Shown piece by piece: positions 10,042 through 21,078 of a DNA stretch of 64,000 nucleotides; the first letter of the stretch is position 1; every line of letters starts with the position of its first letter. The notes beneath the pieces are model-generated. The model was not told the origin of the DNA and made no database searches. It was given only the letters and a program-made list of their open reading frames with translations. The DNA is from Seison nebaliae (lineage: Eukaryota; Rotifera; Pararotatoria; Seisonacea; Seisonidae). Location of the stretch: NCBI GenBank assembly GCA_023231475.1, contig JALJEE010001801.1, positions 62,001 through 126,000 of the forward strand, read 5' to 3'. The position numbers and the translations under genes are program-made.

Positions 10042-12747
10042 TTAAATGTGGAAGAGAATCATGTGTGCTCGCCATGGAAGTGAGTTGACGAATGGTGGCA
10101 TGTCCTGTTGCATTTCTACTAAATGTTCGTTCTTCATTCGGATCGCTTCATTGACGATTGACGAGTAAACGGAAAAATCGACGAGAATTTCCGGTCGAAT
10201 TTCTTCCTCGGGAATTTGAAAGAGTAAAGAGAATTTCAGTGGTTCTTTCGGTTGTTGTCCGAACGAATAATAAATGTAATATTCGGAAGAGAAAGCAGAT
10301 GGTCGTTGTGATTTCAACGGTTTCCAACCATCTTTACAACCGTTACATGGAATTGACCAATTGACCAATTTGGTTTGTTTTCCCCATAAGCCGAATGTGA
10401 CCACCATATGGTCAGTTTGTTCAATTTCCAACGAGACGTTCATCAAAGTCGATTGTTTCGACAACATTCGATATTTGACTTTCGGTCGTTCGTTTTCGTC
10501 GATCATATATGGAATTGGATCATTTGAAATGTAAGAATCGGAAACTAATTTCGCTATCGGTACCAGATATGGTAAATGACAATATGTTTTTTTTGAACAA
10601 TTTTCCACTTTTTTGAAATTGTGTTTGAAATGAGGATGAGTTTGAATGAAATCCAGTTGATTATAATCGAAAGGAATTATCCAAAAAAATTTCTCTCGTC
10701 CATTAACAATTGATCGATTTGTATCAAGAGAATTTGATTCGATTTTCCCGAAATCATCACGAACGACATATAATAATATACTTCGTTGTTTGATGGGGAA
10801 AGTGTCATTGGATTGTAATTGATGACGAATATATGGAAAGACGGAATTGTATTTCGTTACAATTATCATAACGATGAAAGAGAACCAAAGGATAAATCCA
10901 AATATTTTTATCTTCCTTCCAATTAATTCACCATCAAACCAATTAGGTAGAATGAATAATGAATAAAGTATGAACATGAAAATGATGATGAATAAAATGA
11001 GGAGATCTGGAAGGATTGCTTTGCCCATTCGACCAGAAACGGGAATGATCATATCGAAGAAAGCGTAAGCGATTTGTGAAATATGAATGACGATAGGAAT
11101 AGAAGTGAGAATGGAAAGTGATTGACATAATCCATTCTCGCCAACATTTGTCAAAATGAGTGAAGGAATAACGATGATGGAGAAGAGGTAAACGGATTTG
11201 CAATTGAAATTGAGAGTGAATAAAATGAAAATGAGAAATTGAAATTGGAGTGATCGGAGGAAAAATCGATGAAAGATGGGATAATTATCATTGAAATATT
11301 TCTTCACATAAATCGTTCGTACTCGCAAATGAATTCCATCCACCACGAATAATAACGGAATTAAATAAATGATGATAATAACTCGATGAAATCGATAATA
11401 TGATAATGGCCAAACGAGAAATTTCGTATAAATTAAACACCAAAAAATCATAATAATTATCATAGAAATGAAAGAGATCCATACCAATATGACACATCGG
11501 ACAAATTGGAGAGTAAATGAAGGAATTGTTGATGGTTCATCCGTTTTCTTCTCATAAATCATCTGATTTTTTTTCCCGAATTTTTTGAATTCTCCTCTCA
11601 ATTTCCCGATAGATAAAAGGATATTTATCACCATACAAACCGCCAATATTCGACAGACGGAAATGTGAAGATGAAGATAAGTCAATCCGAGAAAATCGGC
11701 AAAAATCTCCTCGTCATTCTCCACATTAATTTCCGGTTCGATTCGATTGTTGATGATCTGACCAAAAAACGACAACATATTCTCTCCACAATGTTGGATC
11801 GATCCCACATCAATACGACTGGGAATGTCATTCACCGTATGATAAGCGTAACCGTTTCGAATGAAAGCGAAATCCAATCCTGGTAATTGGCCGAAATCCC
11901 GAAATATTCGAAAATCCGTATCTGATGGTATTATACCGGTGGTGAAGAGATCTTGAGCAAAAGCATTTCCATTTGGCGAATAACAATTGGCAGCAAACGC
12001 TTTGAATAGCCATGAATTATTGGGACCGATTTGAAAAAGAACTTCTTTACCGCCAGTTCCTGCCGCCTCCAAATTCACAAACGCTACCACATTTTTCGCC
12101 CATTTGTGTGTAGTGATGAAAGCGTGTGACGCTTGTAACATATTCTCTTCCGCTCCATTGAAATTGAAAATGATGGAATATTTCATTCGTTCATTAGGCA
12201 ATCGATAAATCAACGTTCTCATCAATTCCAGAGCGATGGCAACGTTGACGGTATTATCACTGGCACCCACAGTGCCCACTATTGTATCGTAATGAACGTT
12301 CAATAAGAAGGACTTGGAATTCGTGTCATTTAAGGGACCGAGTCGAATAGCAATATTTTGAACGTTGTCATAAATCGAATTGAAACTATCGAGAAATGCT
12401 AACTGATATGAATTGGACGAGATACTTCCACTCAATTCCAACGAATTTTCATTCTTCTCCAACATATCATCGAAGAGCACAATCAATTTTCTCAATTCGC
12501 CCACCAAATATTGATAGGTTAATTTCTCGTTGTTGTAACTGCCGGTGGGTTTAGGACCAAACGAACAAATCGTCTCCAAATGACGACGTGCTCGTTTCTC
12601 ACTAAAATCAACGATCCGTTTCTCCTCAATCTCTTTGATGGATGGAAGACGATTATAATTCCAGTGGGCGAGATAGAGCGCCAACACAATAATGAGGAGA
12701 TTGAGGAAGAATCGAATGTCGGACCATGACAACGTAATTCGTTTCAT
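10042..12747 (-). CDS. ERMP1: Endoplasmic reticulum metallopeptidase 1 (M28 family)
   Basis: 901 aa in one exon, the normal family length. An N-terminal signal anchor (about residues 11-27) precedes an M28 peptidase domain. All expected residues are present: zinc ligand His152 (NVHYD), bridging Asp164 (GASDN), catalytic Glu200 and ligand Glu201 (NGAEEN), Glu227 (NLEAAG) and His303 (GYAYHT). IIPSDTDFRI is a family hallmark. The second half has about nine hydrophobic helices, then a lumenal C-terminal domain. ERMP1 is an ER-resident multi-pass protease. Start at 12747 is the first ATG. The active site looks intact. Confidence 0.95.
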   Translation of the reverse strand: MKRITLSWSDIRFFLNLLIIVLALYLAHWNYNRLPSIKEIEEKRIVDFSEKRARRHLETICSFGPKPTGSYNNEKLTYQYLVGELRKLIVLFDDMLEKNENSLELSGSISSNSYQLAFLDSFNSIYDNVQNIAIRLGPLNDTNSKSFLLNVHYDTIVGTVGASDNTVNVAIALELMRTLIYRLPNERMKYSIIFNFNGAEENMLQASHAFITTHKWAKNVVAFVNLEAAGTGGKEVLFQIGPNNSWLFKAFAANCYSPNGNAFAQDLFTTGIIPSDTDFRIFRDFGQLPGLDFAFIRNGYAYHTVNDIPSRIDVGSIQHCGENMLSFFGQIINNRIEPEINVENDEEIFADFLGLTYLHLHISVCRILAVCMVINILLSIGKLRGEFKKFGKKNQMIYEKKTDEPSTIPSFTLQFVRCVILVWISFISMIIIMIFWCLIYTKFLVWPLSYYRFHRVIIIIYLIPLLFVVDGIHLRVRTIYVKKYFNDNYPIFHRFFLRSLQFQFLIFILFTLNFNCKSVYLFSIIVIPSLILTNVGENGLCQSLSILTSIPIVIHISQIAYAFFDMIIPVSGRMGKAILPDLLILFIIIFMFILYSLFILPNWFDGELIGRKIKIFGFILWFSFIVMIIVTKYNSVFPYIRHQLQSNDTFPIKQRSILLYVVRDDFGKIESNSLDTNRSIVNGREKFFWIIPFDYNQLDFIQTHPHFKHNFKKVENCSKKTYCHLPYLVPIAKLVSDSYISNDPIPYMIDENERPKVKYRMLSKQSTLMNVSLEIEQTDHMVVTFGLWGKQTKLVNWSIPCNGCKDGWKPLKSQRPSAFSSEYYIYYSFGQQPKEPLKFSLLFQIPEEEIRPEILVDFSVYSSIVNEAIRMKNEHLVEMQQDMPPFVNSLPWRAHMILFHI

Positions 12748-13256
12748 GTTTTTTCGTTGGAATTCGTTGAAATTCGTTACAAATGAGAAGTCGACGGAGA
12801 AATGAAGAAATGGAGAATAAACTTCAAATTTGAATTGTGAGAAAGAGAAATTTTTTTACTTTTTGTGTGGGCGAGTGGGCAGGAAGAGAGTAAGCCAAAA
12901 ATGATCGAGAGAGATTATACGTCGTTTAGTTTTTACTGGTCTATGAAGTGCTCCTTTTAAACAATCGTCACGTTTACTTCAATTTCTAATTGAAATTGAT
13001 AGGGCAAGAGCCGAACGAGTTCGGATGGAAAAATCGATTAAAGTAGAAATAAATTTAAAACAATTCACTTATTATGTGTTTGTAGGTTCAGTCGAAGTCA
13101 GTCGAAGGATCGTAGACTAATGTTTATTTAAGGCAAATAGAAAAAGATTAACATCTCATGGCACCGTTCCATTAGTTTATTCTATTCCTTCTCCTTATAG
13201 TCATTCCTGTTCTTAGTCTCTCATCTCGAAATGTATTCGCGATCGTTCTCATCTTC
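12748..13256. other. Intergenic region between divergent ERMP1 and Ig-protein genes
   Basis: AT-rich with no supported exon. A short upstream exon of the Ig gene may be hidden here: the frame of that gene stays open upstream of 13257 to about 13174, directly after CATTAG, which could be a splice acceptor. Confidence 0.4.
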
Positions 13257-14269
13257 ATGTTCATTTGCGTCATTCTGGAGAACACTCGCGAATTGGTCAG
13301 TTCAAGATCAGTCGTCATCGAATTAGGCGGAACGACGAAACTCACTTGCTCCATCGGCAGTTATGTATTATCGGAAAAGTTTTTGAATTCTATTTAAATA
13401 TTATTATATAAATAATTATTTAGAAATCCTTTCGACGAATCATATCTCCGATGGTACTACAATGGACAATTGATCTCACCACAAGCGTCTGATGACGACA
13501 TTTCTACCGAATCATCAAATATGGAAATCTCTTGGCTACTCGACTACGCTATTAAGATGGGCAACGTAACTATTGGTAGCAATGCCGTGATTGATGCGAG
13601 AGCAGCTGCAATTAACACCTCAAAGTTATCACACTTTCTTTCACACAATATTCACACTGAACGCCCACCTAATCATTAGTAGTGATAAGAATTGGTATTT
13701 TATTCCTATGGCGGTACGTTGGTTGTATAGTATGTTGAAATATAAAATAGTAGATCATCATCGCATCTACTCACAATTAACAATCAGAAACGTACGATAT
13801 GAGCACGGTGGTATTTACACATGTACACTTCGCGGCTCTTCCAATTACATTCCGCCCGCCAAATTCCGTCGAGACATTCGACTATTCATCACAAGTTAAT
13901 ACTTAATTGTTATTTTTAAAAGAAATCATTTAATCTGTCTTGTTAGTTGGGTATGTGAAGAAGGAGAGAAATTTCACACAAAACGAATCGATTTCGACGA
14001 TCGCTGATGGTGGAAATATGAGCAGGAATGAACTCAAAGATAATTTACAAAAACGACTTTATGAAACGGAGAAATTGTATGTCGGAGAGAATGACGAGCC
14101 TTATTATCCGCCCTCCATCGCATTTCATGTTCCCATTCTAGGCGTTATTGTCTGTGGCATCACCATCATAACGGTGGCGGCCGGTTTCGCTTGTCTCTTC
14201 AGCATCTTCTACATTCTACACAACAACTGGCTAATACGCGAACGACAACGACGTCAATTAGAAGGATGA
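13257..14269 (+). CDS. Single-pass membrane protein with one immunoglobulin domain (four exons)
   Basis: Exons 13257-13378, 13424-13624, 13680-13894 and 13947-14269 join to 286 aa in frame. An N-terminal hydrophobic segment acts as signal. The Ig fold shows the first Cys (TTKLTCSIG), the core Trp (YLRWYYNGQL) and the second Cys in a Y-x-C motif (GIYTCTL); the stretch between is long. A stalk follows, then a transmembrane helix (ILGVIVCGITIITVAAGFAC) and a short basic tail ending RRQLEG. All three introns (45-55 nt) start GTT. The first ATG is at 13257, but an upstream exon may supply a better start and signal peptide. Not assignable to a named Ig family; probably a cell-surface adhesion or receptor-accessory protein. 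Confidence 0.65.
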
Positions 14270-14661
14270 ATCGAAAAACATTTTCAGATTTCTCATCTCC
14301 ACCTCTCGCCTGCTCAAAGTGAGTGATGAAATATTTAAAAAAAAATAAAACGAATTGGAAAACTTTCAAATGTTTGGTTTAATTCACAAACTAATAATAA
14401 GGAAAACAAACTAGACGAATAAGAATTTCATCTGCATTTTATTCTTCTGCTCTCCTTCTCTCCTTCCACCAATCCATCCATTCATCCATCATAACATCTC
14501 TAATTTCGTTAACGATTTGAATTATTTTTCTTTTTTGGATTTTCTCCTCTCTCCTTCATTAATTTCTTCAATTTCATTTTTGGTGGACAGGTGGTGAGTG
14601 TGTTTTGTGTTCACAATATTTTCTCGCAGTTCACCCTTTGTAGATCTCTCTCAATTGGACA
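14270..14661 (+). other. Intergenic, 5' region of the 14662 gene
   Basis: 392 bp, AT-rich, with several CTCTCTCC pyrimidine tracts on the plus strand. It holds the 3' end of the Ig gene and the presumed promoter and 5' UTR of the next gene. No other feature seen. Confidence 0.5.
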
Positions 14662-16275
14662 ATGACGGAACCGATGAATGTGGATGATGGAAAAGAAACG
14701 ATTCCATCAGACATCTTCAATAACAAGATAGTGAACGCGAAGAATTGTGATGAACCAATCCACAAGAAATTGAATTCGAAAGAGAGAGAATATTTTATGA
14801 GTCATGTGAATCTCGTGCAAAATTGTCCATCGCTCGAAGTGAATGATGGAATAATTAATCGGAATAAATATGATGAGAAAGACAAAAATTCTTCTTCATC
14901 AGACGATCTCAACGATGATGATGACGACGACGACGACAACGATAATTCTTCCAGTGGCGATAGTGGAGAATCAGAAGGTGGAAAAGAGAATCGGGAATTG
15001 AAAGAAAAACGGAAAAAGATGTATGAGAAAATTGGAGTTTTGAAAAAGTTGAAGAAAGCCAATTCAGAGATTCAACAACAAATCGACATTTTCTATTTGT
15101 CGAAAATGAAGATTTTGAACGAGAACGCCAGTCTCTCCAAATATCTGGCGGAGATGATGACGACGTTAGATATTCCGTTGGATGGTTTGGTAGGATTGAG
15201 TCATTCCCACATGTCCTCATCGTCCACAAACACACTTATTTCCACAAATACACTCATTCCGCCCACTCTCTCCACAATCTCCACATTGACCTCCTCACTT
15301 TATTCGAATTCGACAATTTATAGAAATCTTCCACATTTCCATCATCCCGTCACACTCCCAACTACAATTCTCTCCAACGAATTACCCACACTCGCCACTG
15401 TCAAACCAGTCATTACAACATCGTCATCATTGACGAACATGTTAAATCGATCATTGGTTGATAAATCGGAGCAGCAAATCGTTCCACCGTCGGCGCCGGT
15501 AATAATGTCGACATTAATCGAAAATCGTAAAGTGAGCAATATCGAAGTCTCTCAACCTAAACCGTCGGATGAGAATGTGGTGCCATGCACATCCCTTTCA
15601 ATTCCACCTGTCAATTTGACCACATCTATTTCCGTTCATCCGATTCCTTCTGTTCCGTTACCACCGAAAACGCCGAAAACGGAAGTTCGGAAACATTTCA
15701 AACGGAAAGCAGATATCGTCGGACGATATCAGCGAGATCTCGAGAAAGAGGAACAACTATCTCGACAACATGAAAATCATGAATTTCATTCGGTACAAAC
15801 AACAACAGCAACAATTTCGGTTTTACCATCACCATCGTCATCGACATCGAATATACCATGTACCACGTCAACCGTCAAATTGAGTAAGATGACGACGAAT
15901 CCAGAAATTACCACGTTGCTCGTATCGATTTTGAAGAGCGGTTTCCAGATGAACGATATTATTCGCGTTCTCGCTAATCTCTGCGAAGTGAACGGTGACG
16001 TTAACATGAGAAATGTGGAGAATGGTGGTCAATCGCTTTCGGAGAAAAGTGGAAATATTGACGTACAGAAAATCATTTCATTACTCCTCCCCGAATTACA
16101 GGAAGCGGTGGAGCAGGTCTGCAATTCTGACGATCTCTCCAACAATACGGAGACGTTGAAACAATTGAAATATGGAATCGAAATGATCAGTTCACAGAAT
16201 CATTCCTCAACAAATTCCAACATTTTCAATTTGTCCATTCCCTCCACAAACAAGAATTTGCCCACCTCCAACTAA
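14662..16275 (+). CDS. Serine/threonine-rich protein with short coiled coil, unidentified
   Basis: 537 aa, single exon, ATG at 14662. Residues about 75-110 are acidic (a run of Asp then Ser/Gly/Glu). A basic coiled-coil follows (KIGVLKKLKKANSEIQQQID). The middle is Ser/Thr/Pro-rich with short repeats (STNTLISTNTLI). Near residue 345 lies a Lys/Arg-rich patch (HFKRKADIVGRYQRD), and the C-terminal helical region begins near PEITTLLVSILKSG. There is no signal peptide or membrane helix. Composition suggests a nuclear or regulatory protein. I compared it mentally with INO80E-like and bZIP proteins and found no convincing match. Confidence 0.7.
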   Translation: MTEPMNVDDGKETIPSDIFNNKIVNAKNCDEPIHKKLNSKEREYFMSHVNLVQNCPSLEVNDGIINRNKYDEKDKNSSSSDDLNDDDDDDDDNDNSSSGDSGESEGGKENRELKEKRKKMYEKIGVLKKLKKANSEIQQQIDIFYLSKMKILNENASLSKYLAEMMTTLDIPLDGLVGLSHSHMSSSSTNTLISTNTLIPPTLSTISTLTSSLYSNSTIYRNLPHFHHPVTLPTTILSNELPTLATVKPVITTSSSLTNMLNRSLVDKSEQQIVPPSAPVIMSTLIENRKVSNIEVSQPKPSDENVVPCTSLSIPPVNLTTSISVHPIPSVPLPPKTPKTEVRKHFKRKADIVGRYQRDLEKEEQLSRQHENHEFHSVQTTTATISVLPSPSSSTSNIPCTTSTVKLSKMTTNPEITTLLVSILKSGFQMNDIIRVLANLCEVNGDVNMRNVENGGQSLSEKSGNIDVQKIISLLLPELQEAVEQVCNSDDLSNNTETLKQLKYGIEMISSQNHSSTNSNIFNLSIPSTNKNLPTSN

Positions 16276-16456
16276 CCCGTGTGTTGGGAACAATCGAATT
16301 TTTACTTTTCACCGTTTCCGACGGTTTTTTTTTGTTTTCTCTGAAGTTTCCGTTCCTCCATTTTAAAAATTATAAAGAAATAAAAATTTTTTAACAAAAC
16401 ATTCCGAATTATTTAATAAATTAATTTTTGTTTAAGTCAATAAATGTCAATAATCA

Positions 16457-19400
16457 TCAATTTTTCGATTTTCTTAATTGTAATTTTGGCAATTGATATT
16501 TACAATTGGACAAATCTTCCGCGGGATAGGGCGGCGAAAATTCCGACACTTTCTCCCAATCTCCAAACCTATTATTTATTTCTTTTTCTTTCATAATTTC
16601 CATTTTCTCCACGAACGGCAACGGTGGCATTGGTGCGATAAACGATTCAACGATACTCGACTCGCAGAAAATACTGTCGCGTTTCTCATCTTTTCCCTCA
16701 CGATTTCCACAGATGGAATGTTGTTGCGAATGTCGCGACACATTATCAGAGGCGGAGAAACTCCGTCGAATTTTCGATCGAACTGCTTCATGAAAGGCGA
16801 TTTTTTCTTTCTTAGCTTCTTGTCGCGACTTGAAACAGAATTCGGCGAACGCGATAATTATTGCGATGACTAAACCGGCGATGAGAATATAAAATATTCC
16901 AGCGACATTCGGTAACAATAATTCGTGTTGAGATGTATCCTAAAAAGAAAATTCGGTATTAGATATTAGGTATTAGGTATTAATTGTATAAATTGGAGAA
17001 AACTTTAGAAGATGTTTGAGCATTCTCATGTTTTTTACATTCGCTGCCACGATACCACCATTTCATTTTCAATGCGGCTAAAATTCCTTCTTCGTGTAAT
17101 TCGAGAACGGCGATATTAATCGGATCTCTTAAATCTGAACCGAACGGTGTTGCAATTCCATAACCTTTCGAATCGAGATCACCGCCCACTTTCATCGTAT
17201 TGCATGGTTCCCGTTGATTATGATATTCGTTGAGAACGGATTCGATTAGGAAAGCATAATGTCCATTCGATTTCCTCACACGACTAATTCCCGCTTCATT
17301 GCTCGTTACAAAGACACTCGGCGTTGCAGTGGACATATACGTCCACATCCGTTGGAAAAGAGGCGAAGTGGATTGACGGAAGAATTCTTGGGTTGAACCT
17401 CCCGATAATGTGCCATATTGAATTTTTGCTTGTTTCGCCAAATCTTCAGCACCCTCGATAGGTGAAACCATTCGTTCGGCAGTTAAGAACGCCGCCAAAT
17501 TAGCAGTGTAGGATGATATGAGGATAAGAATGAAGAACCACCAGACACTGGTGGCGATTCGGCCTGGAACACTTTTGGGAGAACATTCGACTCCCTGTCC
17601 CATGAAAGCGGAAGCAGAGAACCATAAACTGTTTGTAATTCCCAAATCGTTCACCGCTTTGAAATCGATCGCTTGATATGTCAAATTTGGCGTTGGCAGT
17701 CCATAAGCGGTGGCATTTGTAGCAGTTCCGTCCGGTGCACAAACTGTGGGCACCTCCGTGTAAATTGTGTCGATGCGCCACTCTTCTGGGGAGAATCGAC
17801 TCACTAAAAAGATGACAACACTAACGCCGACATATGCGAAGATGATACACATCCAAATATCGTGAGAGAACGGATTCATAAAAGAGAAGACACTCGGTGA
17901 TTTTTTTGCAGGTTTTTGAATCATAATACTGATACCCATTTGCATGAAGGGTTTGGAGAAATCGACATATTGTTCTCGCTCACTCGTAATGGTGAGAGAG
18001 GCGATTGCCAAATCGGCTTCTCCTCTCACTAATTCGCCGATCATTCCGTTCCATTCGCCTTTTGAATTTCGATTTCCGAATTGATTGTCTTTGGCCGGTC
18101 GAACGATATAATAGAAATTGTCGATCCGCTTCGCCAACTCCTTCAACAAATCGATACAATAACCTTCATATTCTTCGTATTTTGTTCCGTTCGTTCCATT
18201 CACTATCATCACGAACGGTTCTCCTATCAGTGTGGTGACGATACGTGTCCGATTCTCTATCGTATAATTTCCTTTTGTTCTCATTGGAATTTCTTGTAAA
18301 TCCAAATGACCTCCACGTTCATATTCACCTACTTTTATCGCCGTTCTCGTTGGAGCGACTCGATAAATTTTCAATTTGTAAATATTTCGTTTTCCACCGT
18401 CTGAAGCTCGATATGATAATTTTCCCGTTTGACCGACATAACTGAATCCGTAAAGATAATTCAATAATTTCTCGTTCAATTCGGATATGTCATTCGTTCG
18501 TCGAATACATTTCTCGTCTCGGAATTCGTAGAGAGGATGACGAGAAATCATCGTTTTTCCTTTGAACAATTTCGGTTCTTCTTTCGTTATACGTAGGAGA
18601 TTTTGCTTCAAGAAATAAATGGCATCACCTGCTAACGCCGTTTCTAGATTGATTTCTGGATTGATCTCTTTATCGACTAATTCAAATCCGGTGATGTTGA
18701 GACCACTTAAACGGAAACTGGACAGATCATATTCATTCATACACTTTAAAGAAAAAAAAAATTAAATTTGAAAATTATTAAATTAAAAATTTTTTAAAAT
18801 TGATAACTAACATATGAGAGAATGACGTAATGGTAATGGGGACCGGTGACGCCCATCTCCTTGATTTTTTGGAAAGCGTCTTTGATAGATTTCCATGTGG
18901 CGGATTTGGTGTAACCGAAATCGAGAAAGACAATTTTATATGGCGCGATTGCTGAAATGTTGTTGTTGGCGATATATCGAAGAATTGTCTTGCTTAATGA
19001 ATGACTCTCTAATCCTCGTGTTGGAGATGCATCAATTTGATGTGGTTCGATTTCTAATTGGAGTGGAATGAACGGTTGGAAATCAGCTAACGACGGTGTG
19101 AGAGTCGATTGATAATGATGTCCATGTTTCTTCATTCCGAAGGCGAATTCGGTATCGTTGATTTGTAGTTGGAGGAGTTGTTGTAGACGATAATATCCGG
19201 AATGATCTCCGTAAATATAATGGAATTTCTTCCACTGGAAATGACGAACTAATTCAACCACCAAATCATTCAATTCCGGTAACATATCGATGATGTTCGA
19301 CGGTAATGACGGTCGTTTCGCTAATTTATAATTTACATATGGTGCATTGATGGTGGAACCGTATTTGAACATTTGGAGTAGAGAGATACTGGGATTGCCG

Positions 19401-19765
19401 ACATTCATCAAAGGAATGAGACGGAATTCTGGAATTGAGGCATAAATTCGTGGAATGGAAGTATCAGGAACGAGATTGATGAAAGAGATGATGGGATATC
19501 GTTGTAGTCGATGACAGAGGAACATTCGGAGAACATATTTATTATTGATGAATGTTTCGTTGAGGTAAATGACGGGCGTGAAATGAAGTGTCCACGAATA
19601 CTGAATCCGTTCCAGATGATTATTGACGTCATTTAACACTTCGCTCTGGAGTCGATTGAGAACGTTAATATCCGTCGCTCCATTCAAGGCGATGATACCG
19701 ATATATAATTTGGTGGATTGACATGCCACTGTCATCCACATGAGAAAGACGAGTGTAAATTCCAT
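16457..19765 (-). CDS. AMPA-type ionotropic glutamate receptor subunit
   Basis: Three exons (18812-19765, 17004-18743, 16457-16939) give 1,058 aa in frame. Order: signal peptide ([17 protein letters not shown]), amino-terminal domain, ligand-binding S1 (RRIV-like [34 protein letters not shown]), M1, pore loop M2, M3 with [10 protein letters not shown]2 with the glutamate-contacting Glu in [12 protein letters not shown], then M4 ([12 protein letters not shown]) and a cytosolic tail. It is closer to AMPA than to kainate or NMDA subunits ([36 protein letters not shown]). The pore-loop Q/R position is Gly700 (FMGQG where AMPA subunits have FMQQG). The M1-M2 linker is about twice the vertebrate length. 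Acts at excitatory synapses. The ATG at 19765 was chosen because the frame upstream has only a TTG. Confidence 0.93.
16955..16982 (+). repeat. Short TTAGGTA-type repeat inside the last receptor intron
   Basis: The 64-nt intron 16940-17003 contains consecutive TATTAGATATTAGGTATTAG units on the plus strand. They match the heptamer of the 23.7-24.3 kb minisatellite. Confidence 0.6.
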
Positions 19766-20163
19766 GAACTTCCACAATTCCAATGAAATGGAATGGAATA
19801 GAGTGATTGATTGATGGAGGAAAAGAGGAATTTACAATCGAGCTATCTCGCTAGCTAGTTGAGGGGGGAAGGAAATGAGTGGAGAAGTTCTTCTTCTTGT
19901 ACTAATATAAGAAATTAATGTGAAATAATTAGATTAGTTGCCATTTATTTTCTCATTTGGGATGAAGGTTTTTCCGTGTGCAACCGAATATAATCTAGAC
20001 ATGGATGGGAAGACATGTAACGAATGAAATTAGATTAGACTAATTCTCCATATTTACAGCGCGAGGGAATATCCTCCTCTCTCCAGATCGACAACGACAA
20101 TCACATAATAATAGTACCTGTAAACAGGTAAATTAGTTATGATCTTCTTGTCATTTCTTCCCT

Positions 20164-20194
<31 letters not shown>

Positions 20195-21078
20195 ACAATA
20201 TTGATCGAGTGTGAAAATTGAAAAATAAAATAATATCTTCTCACAATATACAATTCGTGCAGATTGAACAATAACTGATATTATTGAATTGCCTGATCTA
20301 ATAACCTTTTCCAAATATCTCCCTCACTCACTCACACACACATTATTATTGTTGTCTCCCTAATAATCGTGCTGTTTCGGTGTGAATTCATTAGAATTCG
20401 CTCTCTTACCTGTGCTCATCTTACTCTCCTTCTCCTCCACATTCCCACAACACAATTCCACAAAAGAAGTTTTTGGAGGGCGAGAGGATGAATGGTATTT
20501 CGTGCCAACCGATCACTCCGAATAGAAGAGACACATTTCATTCTTATACAAATAGATCAGTTGTTTCCATCTCCTCACACTCACTCACAGTCAGTATTGG
20601 AAGGAATTTATTATTCGTCTTGTCTCTCCCTTTCTACCCAAATCGATCTGGTAAGAGAATGCCATTTATAATAACTTTCTCCTGCCATGAATAGTAATTA
20701 ATTTGCATTACTTTCGCTGTCAATCGTCGTATCGGACTGATAGAATGGAATGAATACTTCTATTATGTTAGTGAAGAAAATAGAGAGACAACTATCATTA
20801 TTCTCTTCTCTTTAATGGAATCCATTTTCTCGCTAACATTAATCCTAATATAAAATTAGTTGTTAATCTATCAAATTCGTGTCGTCGAAATTATGTACAA
20901 GTGTTTAATAAAGATTTGTTTTTTTTTTATTTGGAATGGACAATTAATTAGGAATAGATGAAACGACTAATTGAAGAACCATCAAATCTTTCAACATAAA
21001 TTCAATGAAACAATAAAATGAAAAACGAATGATATGTTGGGAGTGTCTCAATCAAAAAAATTTTTTTAACATTTTTTT
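19766..21078. other. Intergenic region upstream of the glutamate receptor
   Basis: 1.3 kb, AT-rich, probably holding the receptor promoter and the 3' flank of the FAN gene. It contains a CA microsatellite near 20165. No WD40-coding sequence was found on the minus strand, which matters for the truncated FAN gene. Short open frames near 20473-20694 look like chance. Confidence 0.5.
20165..20198 (+). repeat. (CA)n microsatellite
   Basis: About 11 perfect CA units from 20165, then an interrupted tail (CAAACACACACAA). Confidence 0.9.

Noticed and set aside
14802-15062. Minus-strand frame opposite the Ser/Thr-rich gene
   Set aside because: Shadow of the plus-strand Asp/Ser-rich coding sequence.
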